Below are positions 1 to 10,090 of a DNA stretch of 64,000 nt, piece after piece. The DNA lies in NCBI GenBank assembly GCA_013176395.1, contig JABMLP010000010.1, positions 1,790,207 through 1,854,206 of the forward strand, in the 5' to 3' direction. Position numbers and translations under genes: made by a program. Source of the stretch: Venturia oleaginea. Taxonomy: Eukaryota > Ascomycota > Dothideomycetes > Venturiales > Venturiaceae. Position 1 is the stretch's first letter, and the number at the start of each line of letters is the position of its first letter. The notes below the pieces were generated by a model. The model was not told the DNA's origin. It was given only the letters and a program-made list of their open reading frames with translations, and searched no databases.

Positions 1-27
1 TTTACGCGTGCTACATTCCTTGCCTTG

Positions 28-72
28 GGAAGAGGGAGTATAGGAAGAGGGAGTGTAGGAAGAGGGAGTATA
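28..72. repeat. Three tandem 15-bp units
   Basis: Three consecutive copies of a GGAAGAGGGAGTRTA unit, one base differing in the middle copy. It lies about 730 bp upstream of the first gene. Positions 73-802 hold no other recognisable gene and include the promoter and 5' leader of the lactonase gene, with pyrimidine-rich sequence just before its start codon. Confidence 0.8.
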
Positions 73-802
73 GGAAGGAAAGAATAGGTATCCAGATTGG
101 AGATAAACTGACAACCATTCCCCATTCGGAAGTTTTGCGACCACGTGACATGTGACTTCTCAGCGGATCAGTCCCGTTCCAATATGCCGTGATGAAATCC
201 AATAAAGATCATGGTCATGTAACGACGTTGTATCGTTGAGAGTCGTGGTTGAGATATTGGTCAAGGTCTAGAAGTGCCTCTACGTCATGGACTCAGATGT
301 CTTCACATGGAAGCCAAGGGGAGAGCAGGCTTTGTAATAGCATGGTAGAATCCTCAGCTTGGAATTTCAGATGGGTTTCGCTACCTTTCGGCCGAGTTGA
401 TTCCCATTGACTGGCACATCTCAATGTTGAATCGAGAAACTTTAGCCCGAGACCAAGTTTCATGATAGCATGGATAACAGATTGAAAAATTGGAACTTGG
501 CCCAAGAGCCCCACCAAGCACAGGCGAATTCGGCAGATACGCAAAGCATCGTGGAATACTTTAGGTGCCGCCGTAGTTCTCCCCTAGCTTGCCCGCTGCA
601 TAACGTTCTTGACTTGTCACCATTTCCGTCATCCAGACTTCTATAAGTATAGCTCTGCGTGCGATTTGATCTGATCTGATCTTACTTACCCTGCATCACC
701 CTCTTACTCTCTACCTTATCACTACAGCCAAGCGCCACAATACAGCCATCAAGTACCGAAGAACATCGTCCCGTACATAGAACTCTTCACCCATCGCCCA
801 CC

Positions 803-1594
803 ATGCCGAAACCAGCAAACCTCTTCACGTTCGACAAGCTAGAAACTCTCGAAAAGAATCTCCGCTCCTATATCATCGATGCTCAAAACCAGAGTCTTGA
901 GCGACACGACATCTTCCGCGTCGCCGTATCAGGCGGTTCCCTCCCAAAAGTCCTCAGCAAAGCCATACTGGCTGAACCGTCTGGTCCAAAAGATACCCCA
1001 CAATTCTCCAAATGGGAGATATTTTACGCCGACGAGCGCTGCGTGCCCCTCGATCACGAAGACTCGAACCACAGACTCGTCAAGGAGGAACTTCTGGACA
1101 AAATCGACGAGGCGAAGTACGGAAAGCCAACTGTGTTTCCCATTGACACAAAGTACCTGGATGACGTACAGGAAATGGCAGATCAATACGAGCAAACCCT
1201 CGTCAAAAGCTTCGCTGCTCGCGACAGCGTCAGAATTCCCATGTTCGACCTTATACTTCTAGGATGCGGACCGGATGGACACACTTGCTCTCTATTCCCT
1301 GGATCACCTCTTCTTCGTGAGACAGAAGCCTGGGTTTTGCCCATCTTCGATTCACCTAAGCCGCCACCAAAGAGAATCACCCTCAGTTTGCCAGTGGCAA
1401 GCCATGGAATCAAGATCGGATTTGTGGCTACTGGTGCTGGAAAGAAGGATATCATGCGGCAGATATTTGATGTGGAAGAGTCACAATTGCCTTGCGCGCT
1501 CATCAATCAATTTGGACAAGAAAGAGTCAGTTGGTTCACAGATTCGGCTGCAACGGAGGGCGTCGCTTTCCCAGCCCGAAGAGGAAGCTTGTAG
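803..1594 (+). CDS. 6-phosphogluconolactonase
   Basis: Intronless, 263 residues, the normal size for the SOL/DevB family. It hydrolyses 6-phosphogluconolactone to 6-phosphogluconate in the oxidative pentose phosphate pathway, in the cytosol. Seen directly: the N-terminal phosphate-binding stretch VAVSGGSLPKVL (about residues 40-51), the family signature YADERCVPLDHEDSN (about 75-89) and LGCGPDGHTCSLFP (about 153-166). The ATG at 803 is preceded by an A-rich and C-rich leader and gives the expected N-terminus; no other in-frame ATG fits. The neighbouring gene at 2300 is in the same direction, but the gap of about 700 bp argues for separate transcription. No damage is visible. Confidence 0.94.
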   Translation: MPKPANLFTFDKLETLEKNLRSYIIDAQNQSLERHDIFRVAVSGGSLPKVLSKAILAEPSGPKDTPQFSKWEIFYADERCVPLDHEDSNHRLVKEELLDKIDEAKYGKPTVFPIDTKYLDDVQEMADQYEQTLVKSFAARDSVRIPMFDLILLGCGPDGHTCSLFPGSPLLRETEAWVLPIFDSPKPPPKRITLSLPVASHGIKIGFVATGAGKKDIMRQIFDVEESQLPCALINQFGQERVSWFTDSAATEGVAFPARRGSL

Positions 1595-2299
1595 CGATTG
1601 ATTTATTCGAGGCTATTTGATCCGACAGGGAGTTATGAGGTGTCCTTTGGGAGAAACGATTTTACAGCGTGGTCTAGATTTGGGAATGGTAGACTAAGAA
1701 GAAGACAGCAGATTTGCTTGTCAGTCAGATTTCGCGATCTCCGTTCTGGTTGCCTCTAATGAAGCTCTTGGATTAACCAGCACCTTGTTGACGGCGATGC
1801 GAGTATATTATCTAGTATGAAATACCTATAGAATTCATGAAACCTTTCTATCCATATCTACGTTCGACAGCTGAAGCAGGGACCTTCTGGAATGCAATCC
1901 ACGAGTTTTAGCAATGCGCGATGGTCATGAATCTCTGCCAACGTTGGAAGAAATGTTTCCGCGAAGGCTGGATATGTTACTCAGCCGAGACGGCATATAT
2001 TTCTATAACAGGCATAAAGTTGGGAAGTCATATAGGCCTTATGCCTTGTGATTTCCAACACACCTGCATCTGAATCCGAGCTACTGTAAGTGATAAGGGG
2101 GACCAACAACAGACCGCAACTCCGACAACAAACACCTTCTTTTCTGCAGCTACAACCCGCCAACGAGATCACTCGATTGTTTCAATTGACTGATGGATCT
2201 TGGAAGTATAAACAAAATCGTTTAGCCAAAAAAAAACAAATACGTGTGCGATACAAAAACTATCGATTCTACAGCCCGGACCTCGCAGGTGACCCCAAA

Positions 2300-3889
2300 A
2301 TGGCCGACTACCCCAAATCCCCCGTCAAGTCCAAATTGCAAGCGCCTGCCAGCTACTCTGGAATTCCCAGGCAAGATGGAAACAAACGGAGAAGCATGTT
2401 GCTTCCTCCCGGGACAATGGTCGCGGCAACGCAACGAACGACTCGGTCTTCGATAGCTGCGCCTAAACAGAGACCCGTAACCACGAGTTTGGACTTGCTG
2501 AACCTGGCTGATCTGAGAGCTCAATATGCAGAAGATGAGGAGGGACAAGCCTCGCCGGATAGCGCTTCGACAACCTCACAGGAGAAGGACGATGCGAGAG
2601 CAGCGGCACATGCGAGATTGACGGGCGTAGGGGAAAGCAAAATACAATTAATAGCGAAACCAAAGACGGGAATTGCACGAACACAGTCTTTAAGGAAACC
2701 TGGAACAGCAGGGGAGAGACCACAGAGTATGCTCCCGCCATCGAGAAGTCAAGCAGCCAGTACGACACGCACTTCAAGGCCATTGTCAACCCTGGTGGAA
2801 ACGAAGAAACCAAGAGCTGCAAGGCCGGTATCTTCTGCTTCTGCGGGCTCTACAAAGTCACCTACGGATTCAGTTGCGGCGCGTACCAAATTACCCCCTC
2901 CAACGAACGGCCCAGGTCTTCGAAGGGCCCAAACAAGCACAACAAGACACACGCGTGCGCTCAACACTTTGCCACCTGCTCCAGCCGCACCCGCTCCGGC
3001 CGCACAAGGAGTCAACAGCGGTCTCCCACGTCTAGGACTAAGCCGACGTCCAACGCTCGAATCCAACACCGCGTTAGGCCCAAAGCCTGCCTTCAATACT
3101 CTGCAACAACATTATTCACCGCAAAAGACTCGTGGACCGAAACCCGCAAGCGCAAGCTTGATACACTCCCAGCCTTCCTCCGCGGAGTCCTCCCTACCAC
3201 TCGAAACCCAACTCCTTCAAGCCCGACTACTGCAACTAAGCATCCTCCACCGCGAAGCCGTCCCAGCATTACATTCATGGGAAATATCTGCCCGCTCGAA
3301 ATTAGGCCAAAAATTCAAAGCTGTGGCACGACAATGCCAATTTGTACAAGAGAAGGAATTACAAGTCCGACGAGACGCCAACGTATCGGCATTGAAGGAA
3401 TGGTGTGCTGGTGATTCAGGTTTATTGGCAGAATATACACAAGTCCTCTCCAACGTCATAGCAGAAGCAACACAACTCCTCGAACCCGGCGGACGCGTTG
3501 AGGAAGTTATTGGTGTCTTCAGCGATTGGCTTGGTCTCGTCCAGGGAATATGGGATCTCCGCGAGGAGAATCGTGGATCGAATAGTATAGGCAGTGAATT
3601 CGATTTCATCGATGGTTTAGGGGAGACTTGGGAAGCGGAGGCGGCGGGACTGGGCAGGAGGTTAGGCGGTTTGGGGAGGATGGTGGAGGGATTGGATATG
3701 CCGAGGAAGGAATCTAGTCTTTGGGATTTGATGTCTTTGGTTAAGTTGTTGATTGAGGGGGCTGTGGATGAGTTGGCGGTTGTTGGGAAGGTACAGCGGG
3801 AAGTTGTGGAGAGAGAGAAGAGGTGGGTTGATGAGAGGATCAAGGGGATGGAGGCGGATATTGAGAGTGTGCTTGTTGGGGTTTGGTGA
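2300..3889 (+). CDS. Basic low-complexity protein with helical C-terminus, possibly augmin HAUS8/AUG8-like
   Basis: The frame is open from 2090, but the likely start is the ATG at 2300, followed by MADYPKSPVK, giving 529 residues. Residues about 1-290 are rich in Ser, Thr, Pro, Arg and Lys and probably disordered. From about residue 300 the sequence becomes helical and acidic, beginning with LETQLLQARLLQLSILHREA. This layout (disordered basic N-terminus that could bind microtubules, then a helical bundle) and the LLQARLLQL-like stretch recall the QWRF/AUG8 or HAUS8 subunit of augmin, known from some Aspergillus-type fungi. That link is pattern memory, not a demonstrated homology. The coding nature is well supported by length, composition and a single clean frame; the function is open. 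Confidence 0.72.
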   Translation: MADYPKSPVKSKLQAPASYSGIPRQDGNKRRSMLLPPGTMVAATQRTTRSSIAAPKQRPVTTSLDLLNLADLRAQYAEDEEGQASPDSASTTSQEKDDARAAAHARLTGVGESKIQLIAKPKTGIARTQSLRKPGTAGERPQSMLPPSRSQAASTTRTSRPLSTLVETKKPRAARPVSSASAGSTKSPTDSVAARTKLPPPTNGPGLRRAQTSTTRHTRALNTLPPAPAAPAPAAQGVNSGLPRLGLSRRPTLESNTALGPKPAFNTLQQHYSPQKTRGPKPASASLIHSQPSSAESSLPLETQLLQARLLQLSILHREAVPALHSWEISARSKLGQKFKAVARQCQFVQEKELQVRRDANVSALKEWCAGDSGLLAEYTQVLSNVIAEATQLLEPGGRVEEVIGVFSDWLGLVQGIWDLREENRGSNSIGSEFDFIDGLGETWEAEAAGLGRRLGGLGRMVEGLDMPRKESSLWDLMSLVKLLIEGAVDELAVVGKVQREVVEREKRWVDERIKGMEADIESVLVGVW

Positions 3890-4889
3890 AGGAGCTTTTT
3901 GGATGATTACGACTTATGACAACGTACGTATCCACGATTTTGATATTCTTTATTTGCACTCGCCCGCATTCGATTTATTTCGACTCTCTCGATGCGAGGG
4001 ACAAACTTAAGCCAACGGTGTGTTTGGTTTCTAATGGCCACCGTTCAGCTCTCTGACTTGACATCAACATCAGCATCAACAATCTTCACCCTTCTCACTC
4101 TCACTTACACTCGAGTTTATAATACTTCGCCTCCTTACTTACCCATTCATCGCACATGAGATGGAACTTCCCGTCCTCTTCCATCCAGATTGCTTCCTCT
4201 CCGATATGAAGCGTCTTTCTGGCACCATTCCTACGCCGTTGCATTCTAGCTAGGCACGGCTTATATTTACACCCAAGCATCCACCGCTTTATCTTGGGTT
4301 GTCTTTTAGTTATTTTGAGCCAAGGAGACGGGGGTTTTATGTTTTTCGTGGGGAGGGATGGGGAGGTGGGATGAGGTTTGTGAGCGAGAGGGGAAGGGGG
4401 GTGGTGCGATGGTAGGTACGTTTGTGCTCTTCCAATTCAGATCTTATTTGGGATTTATGAAGGTCAAGGAATTGAAGCGTTTTCCGTTCTGATTTCGACG
4501 ATGATGATGGCGTTCTGGCATGGGTGTGGCATTTTGATGCCGGGAAATCGGTTAGGTATGTCGATGTTTGGAATCGGAAAATTTGGAATGGAACATGGAG
4601 TAGCTCTACGTATCTTACATATGGTACTCCGGCAGGAACCGGGAGCTCCGTCGCCCATGGAGTTAGAATCTAACCAGTCCAGCTCCAACCAAGATAAACG
4701 CTCGTTTGTCCAAAGAGGACAGAAGAAGAAAACAGTCCACTTCCTGATCTGGAACCTCGACCGTGTCGCCTCCGCCCCCACTCAACTCTCCGCCAATATC
4801 CAGAGTAGGTCTACCAATTACGGGGGCGCCCGGTAATCCTCGTATTCCAGGACTATACCACCCTAGAAGAGCCGAAAAGTGGTGTCTCT
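3890..4889. other. Intergenic, no supported gene
   Basis: Contains purine-rich and pyrimidine-rich stretches (for example the G-rich run around 4340-4410) and short open frames on both strands with no convincing protein-like composition. Nothing is recognised before the oxygenase remnant begins. Confidence 0.5.
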
Positions 4890-5533
4890 CCACCCCACTT
4901 TTTACTCGCAACATCAATGTCGGCTTCTTCGCTTCCGTTGTGCTGAAAGATTACGTGGCAGCTATTTTGATCACTCCTCGCGCAAATTCAGAATAGTCTC
5001 TCGACCTCGGAAAGGAGATCAAGAAGATAGGCAAGCGAGTAGAGCGCGGATCCGGCAACGTTGTTTCGGTCGAATTCGCAGTTTTGTACCATTGGCACGC
5101 AGCCTTGAGCGCAGCCGACGACAAGTGGATGGCGGATATAATTCACCACAATTTCCCAAAACTCAAGTCACTGGGTGATGTGACGCTAGAACAATTTGGG
5201 AACATGATGAAGTCACATAGTCATAAACTCATAGCCACACCTCCAAAATCATGGACCTTTGGTAGGATTGAGAGTGCCAGGCAGATGGCAGGTTCAAAGA
5301 TAATGATCTTACGAAAATCAATCAAAGATTGTATTGAGGAGCCCGCACACGCTTTCCGACCACACGGGACTCCACCAGCCTGAAGATTGTGGAGGTGATA
5401 AGCTAGCTGCAAGCTAGGAATGTGTTCAATATCTGCACACTCAACGAGTGAGTTTCGATCCGGCCAGTCGTCGGCCCACCATTATTAACTCTCTGCCTAG
5501 ATTTCGCGCTTACCTCAAATTGGTTCGATGAGA
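4890..5533 (+). pseudogene. Psi-producing oxygenase / linoleate diol synthase fragment
   Basis: Frame 2 reads NINVGFFASVVLKDYVAAIL, then TPRANSE, an in-frame TAG at 4994-4996, then SLDLGKEIKKIGKRVERG and VVSVEFAVLYHWHAALS. This is the heme-peroxidase half of Ppo-type fatty acid dioxygenases, including the YHWH proximal-heme region. Family sequences have Trp where the stop lies, so TGG became TAG. The frame is lost at about 5380 by a single-base shift and resumes as KIVEVIS, a stop, then LQARNVFNICTLNE, followed by a GTGAGT donor and, after a CTAG acceptor, EFRAYLKLV. Both the N-terminal part of the peroxidase domain and the whole C-terminal P450-like half are absent, so this is an isolated dead fragment. 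Confidence 0.82.
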
Positions 5534-5534
5534 T

Positions 5535-5876
5535 GTAGACAAGCTTGACGTCTTCGGTACATGGGTTAGTGTAGCCCGCGGCTGGAGTGGAATATATGCC
5601 GAAATCAATAGAGGTCGGCGCGGAGGAAGCACCAGGAGCGGATACAACAGGCTTGCGGGCCGATGTAGTAGGCGCAGCGAAGATAGAAGCGTTCGTAGAT
5701 GGGTAGATCGCAACAACTGATGTGACTCCGACAATCGAAGTGGCGGTTGGAAGCCTGCCGGTACTCGAAGCAGGAAGTTTTCCATTACCGCCAGCTGCTA
5801 GCTTGAGGAAAGCAACAAAGGCAGGCTTGGACGATTGAGGTGGGTAGAGTGCGGCAAACTGAACGCCAATACCCTG
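5535..5876 (-). pseudogene. Fragment of an unknown Ser/Thr/Ala-rich, probably secreted protein
   Basis: On the minus strand a clean coding-like stretch starts near QFAALYPPQSSKPAFVAF and runs through a Ser/Thr/Ala/Pro-rich linker to NPCTEDVKLVYISSNQFE, where a GTAAGC donor follows at about 5512. The composition resembles the O-glycosylated tail of an extracellular enzyme. Neither upstream nor downstream exons are present. It abuts the oxygenase fragment on one side and a Tc1 fragment on the other. The longer open frame through this stretch (5403-6086) is a chance join of unrelated pieces. Family not recognised. Confidence 0.35.
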
Positions 5877-6053
5877 AGGGACTATATTGAAAATAAGTGG
5901 GGTGATAAACAGCTTTCTTATAACCAGCTTCGGATAGCAGTGAAGGAGGCATGGGAGGCAACAACAGAACTGCAACTCCAAGATTTTGTAGCTAGTATGA
6001 GTACACGATGTCAAGATGTAATCAATGCCCAGGGTGGGCATAAGAAGTGGTAG
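5877..6053 (+). pseudogene. Tc1-type transposase C-terminal fragment
   Basis: The plus strand encodes DYIENKWGDKQLSYNQLRIA, then EAWEATTELQLQDFVASM and TRCQDVINAQGGHKKW followed by a stop. This matches, in spacing and key residues, the C-terminus of the adjacent minus-strand Tc1 transposase (AWEAVT...MPQRCQDVIEARGGYTK), so it is a second, related, 5'-truncated copy in the opposite direction. No inverted repeat of its own was found. Confidence 0.75.
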
Positions 6054-6098
6054 CTTAAGTAATACATCATTATATGTTATATACAAGACCCTTGGCCG

Positions 6099-7491
6099 GT
6101 GGCCTACTACGTTGCCGGCCTATTAGTTGTTAGCTCCACGCTGATACAGTGATGTGAGGTCTCAATTTATCGGTATCTCCACCAAGATCTCAGCCATTTT
6201 TGGTGTTTTAATACATTTATAAGCAGAATCTGATTGGCTGTATATATTACTACTTTGTATAGCCTCCTCTGGCCTCTATAACGTCTTGACATCTCTGCGG
6301 CATAGTTTCAAGCAGTTCTATCAGTTTTTCTGGTGTAACAGCTTCCCAGGCTTTCTTTACCACCTTTCTTAGCTCATCATAAGAGAAAATCTTGTTGACT
6401 CCGTACATAGCTTCAATCCAGTCCTTCATCCAATTCCGTATATCCTCAATTGGGTTGAGAACTGGCGAAAAGGGGGGCCAGAAAATCATCCGAATACGTC
6501 TCTCGAGAATCTCCGTTTGAGCTACCTTTCCTGCATGCCCAGGAGCATTACCTTGCATCAGAGACAGCTCAGGGTTCATGCGTAACCAGCCGTGTCTTAG
6601 GAGTATAATTCCCTCTGCGTAAGACTTCTGATTAATACTCCCCCATTCCTTCTCCCAGAATAGGCAAGGGCCTTTGCCAGAAAGCCCTGAAAAACAGCCC
6701 CAAAACATCCATCCTGTACGTCTCTGATGCTTCTCAAGTACGCAGTCAGGGTGGAGTTCTTCTCCCGGTGTCCTTGTAACCCACTGCCTTTAATGTCTTC
6801 CTCCTGTCACCCAGGTTTCGTCGCTCCAAAGAATGTATAGCCAGTCCTGGAGAGTCCAATTGCGGTGTTCTTCAGCCCAGGCAAGACGCAGATCCCTATT
6901 CTTTTGCGAGAGAGGAGGTTTTTGGCGTGCGATATAGCGTCGGTAGCCCCTTTTTGCGACTGCTTTTCGGATGATGTCTCCGGTGATATTGAAGTGGGAG
7001 AATGGGCCATTTGCGAGGGCTGGGAAGGAGGTAAGCCGTGTAGCTTTTGACTTACAAATATACGCAATTATCTCGTTAATCTGCTCCTCTGTAAGGTGGA
7101 TTTTTGGGCCTACTTTCCCGCTTTCCTGTGGTGTAGGACGGCCAGATGTACAAGCGTAAGAGATCTGGCGGATTGAGATATCGATAGGGGGTCCTTCCTA
7201 AGGTAATGATCTCGAATCTGTTGGTGTTTGAGCCTGCTTCATGAAGAGTAACAATTCCAAGGCGGAGATCTCGAGATAGCTCTTGGCGGCAGCGATATGA
7301 GGAGGTGGTGGTGGTAGTAAAAATACCAGATTCTTGAGATAATTGAGACATTGCGATAACCGCACGAGAGAGAGAGAGCCTACTGAATACGTGTAATATA
7401 CACGAGATATACAGACCGGTGGTTTCAAGTACATTGATGCATTGGCCACGAGCTAACAACTAATAGCCATGTAACCATAGTAAGCCACCAT
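6099..7491 (-). mobile_element. Tc1-type DNA transposon with terminal inverted repeats, inactive
   Basis: About 1.39 kb bounded by imperfect inverted repeats of about 40 bp: the left end (6099-6136) contains TATTAGTTGTTAGCTC and the right end (7450-7491) the reverse complement GAGCTAACAACTAATA, each followed outward by a GGTGGCYTACTA-like stretch. The transposase lies inside on the minus strand. No clear TA duplication could be fixed because the outermost bases have diverged. Confidence 0.8.
6250..7459 (-). pseudogene. Tc1/IS630-type transposase (DDE), broken
   Basis: Reading the minus strand gives a Tc1-like protein in two frames: an N-terminal helix-turn-helix part (DLRLGIVTLHEAG and following), then after a frameshift near 7195 a second DNA-binding part (KVGPKIHLTEEQINEIIAYI), the first catalytic segment YILWSDETWVTGG, a stop codon at 6790-6792, MFWGCFSG, and the C-terminal catalytic segment FWPPFSPVLNPIEDI. 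The second catalytic Asp, normally in a DNAPGH motif, is Gly here (codon 6550-6552, MQGNAPGHAG). The copy therefore carries a frameshift, a nonsense codon and a lost active-site residue. Confidence 0.85.
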
Positions 7492-7612
7492 ACTAAAAAT
7501 ATATCGGCCGGCTACTTAAACCCTCACCAATACTTTCTCTTCTATCTCCGCTTCAAAACATCAAAACTCTCAATTTTGAAACTCTCATATCCCCCCTTAT
7601 AAAACTCTCAAA

Positions 7613-7939
7613 ATGCAGCTCAAAATCTTCCTCGCGGTTGTCCTCTCTGGCACTGCTGTTCTTGCCTCCCCTTCGCCTCAAGGAAAACCGGGTTGTATCG
7701 ACCCAGGTTGTCCTGGCTCCAGTTATGCCGGGTACCCATGCTGTGGTAACACTGCTTTCAAAGCCGATGGAGCTGTATGTATCCCATCAATTCCATAATC
7801 CATCGTTTGGAAGGAATCCAGATTATGGCGAAGTCTCCAGCTTATCATGATCTCGATTGTGCTAACAATGTCTTTGCAGGGCTGCTGTCCTTATGCAAAA
7901 CAGACTGGCAATAAAAAGAATCCCTTATCCGAGTTTTAA
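7613..7939 (+). CDS. Small cysteine-rich secreted protein
   Basis: Two exons, 7613-7774 and 7880-7939, with an intron carrying a GTATGT donor, a GCTAAC branch site 14 nt before the acceptor and a TTTGCAG acceptor; phase 0. The 73-residue product begins with a clear signal peptide (MQLKIFLAVVLSGTAVLA, cleavage probably near residue 18-20) and has a short mature part with six cysteines (CIDPGC, CC, then GCCPYA after the splice). Unspliced, the frame would stop after CIPSIP. The A/C-rich leader and a TATAAA at about 7598 precede the ATG. Small secreted cysteine-rich proteins can be effectors or surface proteins; nothing here decides between these. Confidence 0.75.
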
Positions 7940-8777
7940 ACCCTAAACCCTGGTCGAGGAGAAAAGTGGGCACGAAGCGCAACGGACGCGCTTTCGCGAG
8001 CAGTACGGTCCGATTCTGGGTACGCGAGCTAATGCTAAGCTAAAGGGCTGCCAAAAAAAGGTACACCACATAATGGAAGTGGAACTCTGTTGAACGTGCT
8101 CGCTCAGCTTCTGGGGAAATCGAATGGTCGAATTCGCTACTCTTCTGGTGCACACATTTCAGATATAAAGGTTGAATTGAAATTACATCCGTTTTTTTGA
8201 GACGAGTGTAACTCTTGTGATCGTCCTTGGGCCGGGTGAACATGAGCCTATTGTCGTTATGAGGTGACTTACCGCGCAGAGACGAGCCAAGTGTCGTCGC
8301 GGTTGTTTTTGATAGAGCGAAGAGAAGCTGGAGTGAGCTATGCATCTGCAAAGTGTTGTAAACTGTCCAAACTCGCTTTTTGGTGGTAACGAGAGAGTGG
8401 AAAGTGAGGATGAAGCCGGGTGGGGGGTTTAGTGCATGCTGGCAGTGTGGCGGGGATATGAATGCCATCGATCAGACTCTTCCCGCCAAGCACGAGCCGA
8501 AAGATGTGTTTTTGCAACTTGGTGGGGTAAAAGGGAGCGGAAGAAGGGTGGAGGTGGAGGATATTGCGGTTGAAGATGGGGTGTGAGAGCAGAGAAGAGA
8601 GGGGAAATGGGAGACGGCGTTAATGTTAGCTGTATTACCGAACAGGAAGACAATTTTATCAGAATGCATATCCAGTCCACAAGGTCATCTTTAGCAGTTT
8701 TATCGCGAGCTATTGGAGCTCGTACGATGATGCTCAAACACTGAGGTCATGTTTGCAAGCGTTTATTGTGCATTTCT
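7940..8777. other. Intergenic region between the secreted protein and the aquaporin 3' end
   Basis: Short overlapping open frames on both strands, none with protein-like composition or splice structure. The minus strand around 8500-8650 is Pro/Ser-rich from simple sequence. Two AAACCCT units at 7936-7949 resemble a telo-box but are too few to call a telomeric repeat. Confidence 0.45.
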
Positions 8778-10090
8778 TTATACCGTCTCTTTCTTCTCAT
8801 GGCCATTGGCAAGACCTTCCTTTCCCTTCAAGGCGGTGGAATATCCAGGCTCAATGCCACGGTTGTTGTGGTAGTCTTCGACGGTGCCCGTCTTGGTGAG
8901 ATGGCGCATGAGACCATCTTCACCTTCCTGATGTTGGGCGTGGCCTTGGCCCATCTGCTGCAGGCTGTCTCGGATCCTAGAAACATTTACATTAGATCTC
9001 TGTCCGATGTCAGAACGATGGCCGATATCTCACATGAACTCGTAGAAGGCAATGGCACATATCGTAGCAGGGATGTTCACTAGAATACTAATCCACGAAT
9101 ACCCATTGCTAGCAGTGAACGCTTCTTTTCCGAAGAAAACTGCTGCGACGAAGCGGGTGCCTAGATCTCTGGCTAGATTGGTTGAGATGGTGTTGGCTGC
9201 AAAGCCCCAGACCATGACTGCGTAAGCGAGACCTATGGTGAATGGAGCACTGACGGGGCTGACGAATGGATTCGCAGGATCGAGTACTGCCCAGATAATG
9301 AAACCTAGGAAGGCATCGACCATAAATTCTTGGAAGAAGAGGAAACCTTGGTTGGTTTGGTTGGGATTGGGGAAGCTGCAGAGGATGCTGGCTGCACCGC
9401 CGTTGAAACTGTGGTGGGAGTTTAGCATGAATTCGATGGAATATGTGATTTTGTCTGAGCTTACACAGCTGTTCCATGCGCGGCAAGGTCTGCTGCTTTC
9501 AATGCTTGTATTTCAGGCCAATAACAACCCATCAACACTAACCCGGCAATGAAGGAGCCTAGAATTTGACTCAGGATGTAGTGCGGAACTTTCTTCCATG
9601 GAAATCCTTCTCTTCGTCAGCGTCCATGGGTGACCGAGTTGAGTCTTGGAACATACCTTGCCATATAGCAAAAGATATCGTGATTGCTGGGTTGAAGTGT
9701 CCACCACTAACTGGCGCGCAAGTGATGATAGCAAAGGCGATACCAAGAGCAAACGCGAAACCAACTTGGAGGAGGTTGCTGAAGAATGAGACAGGTAGGG
9801 GTCCCCCAGTATTGAGCGTGAATGAGGCTGTAGCGGCAATGCCAGGGAAAACGTAGAAAAATACGCCGGTGGCCTCTGCAACGCATTCTCGCAGACTGAT
9901 CTTGTCAATGAAGAAGGGACGAAGAAAAGTGATTCACCAACATTCGAGGCCGTTTATGCTCAAAGTCTAGCCTTTTCTGGCTAATAGGCTTCAGAGCGAC
10001 AACATGCCGACTCATATGATGCTGAAGTACATCTGATACCCCCACCTCGATGTCATGGATGTGAAGTCGTTCCATGTTATTCGATGCCAT
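8778..10090 (-). CDS. Aquaporin / MIP family channel
   Basis: A membrane channel for water or small solutes. Exons on the minus strand: an upstream exon ending at 9657, then 9606-9465, 9408-9034 and 8976-8778, with introns of 50, 56 and 57 nt bearing GTATGT, GTAAGC and GTGAGA donors. Joined, they give GVFFYVFPGIA, the first pore motif GGHFNPAITI, then PWKKVPHYILSQILGSF, then FNGGAASILCSFPNPNQTNQ, the second pore motif as STNLARDLG and a hydrophilic tail MIRDSLQQMGQGHAQ ending KKETV. The second NPA is NLA, as I recall for this fungal subgroup. The N-terminus is unresolved: the upstream part (ATG at 10090) and RPFFIDKISLRECV are in different frames, joined in phase only by a 37-nt GT-AG intron. 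Confidence 0.85.

Noticed and set aside
3217..3843. 208-residue minus-strand frame opposite the HAUS8-like gene
   Set aside because: Antisense of a well-supported coding region with typical shadow composition.
5403..6086. 227-residue minus-strand frame
   Set aside because: Composite of a Tc1 fragment's antisense and a genuine short coding-like piece; only the 5535-5876 part was kept.
7936..7950. AAACCCTAAACCCT, telomere-like
   Set aside because: Only two units; short telo-box-like motifs occur by chance and no array is present.
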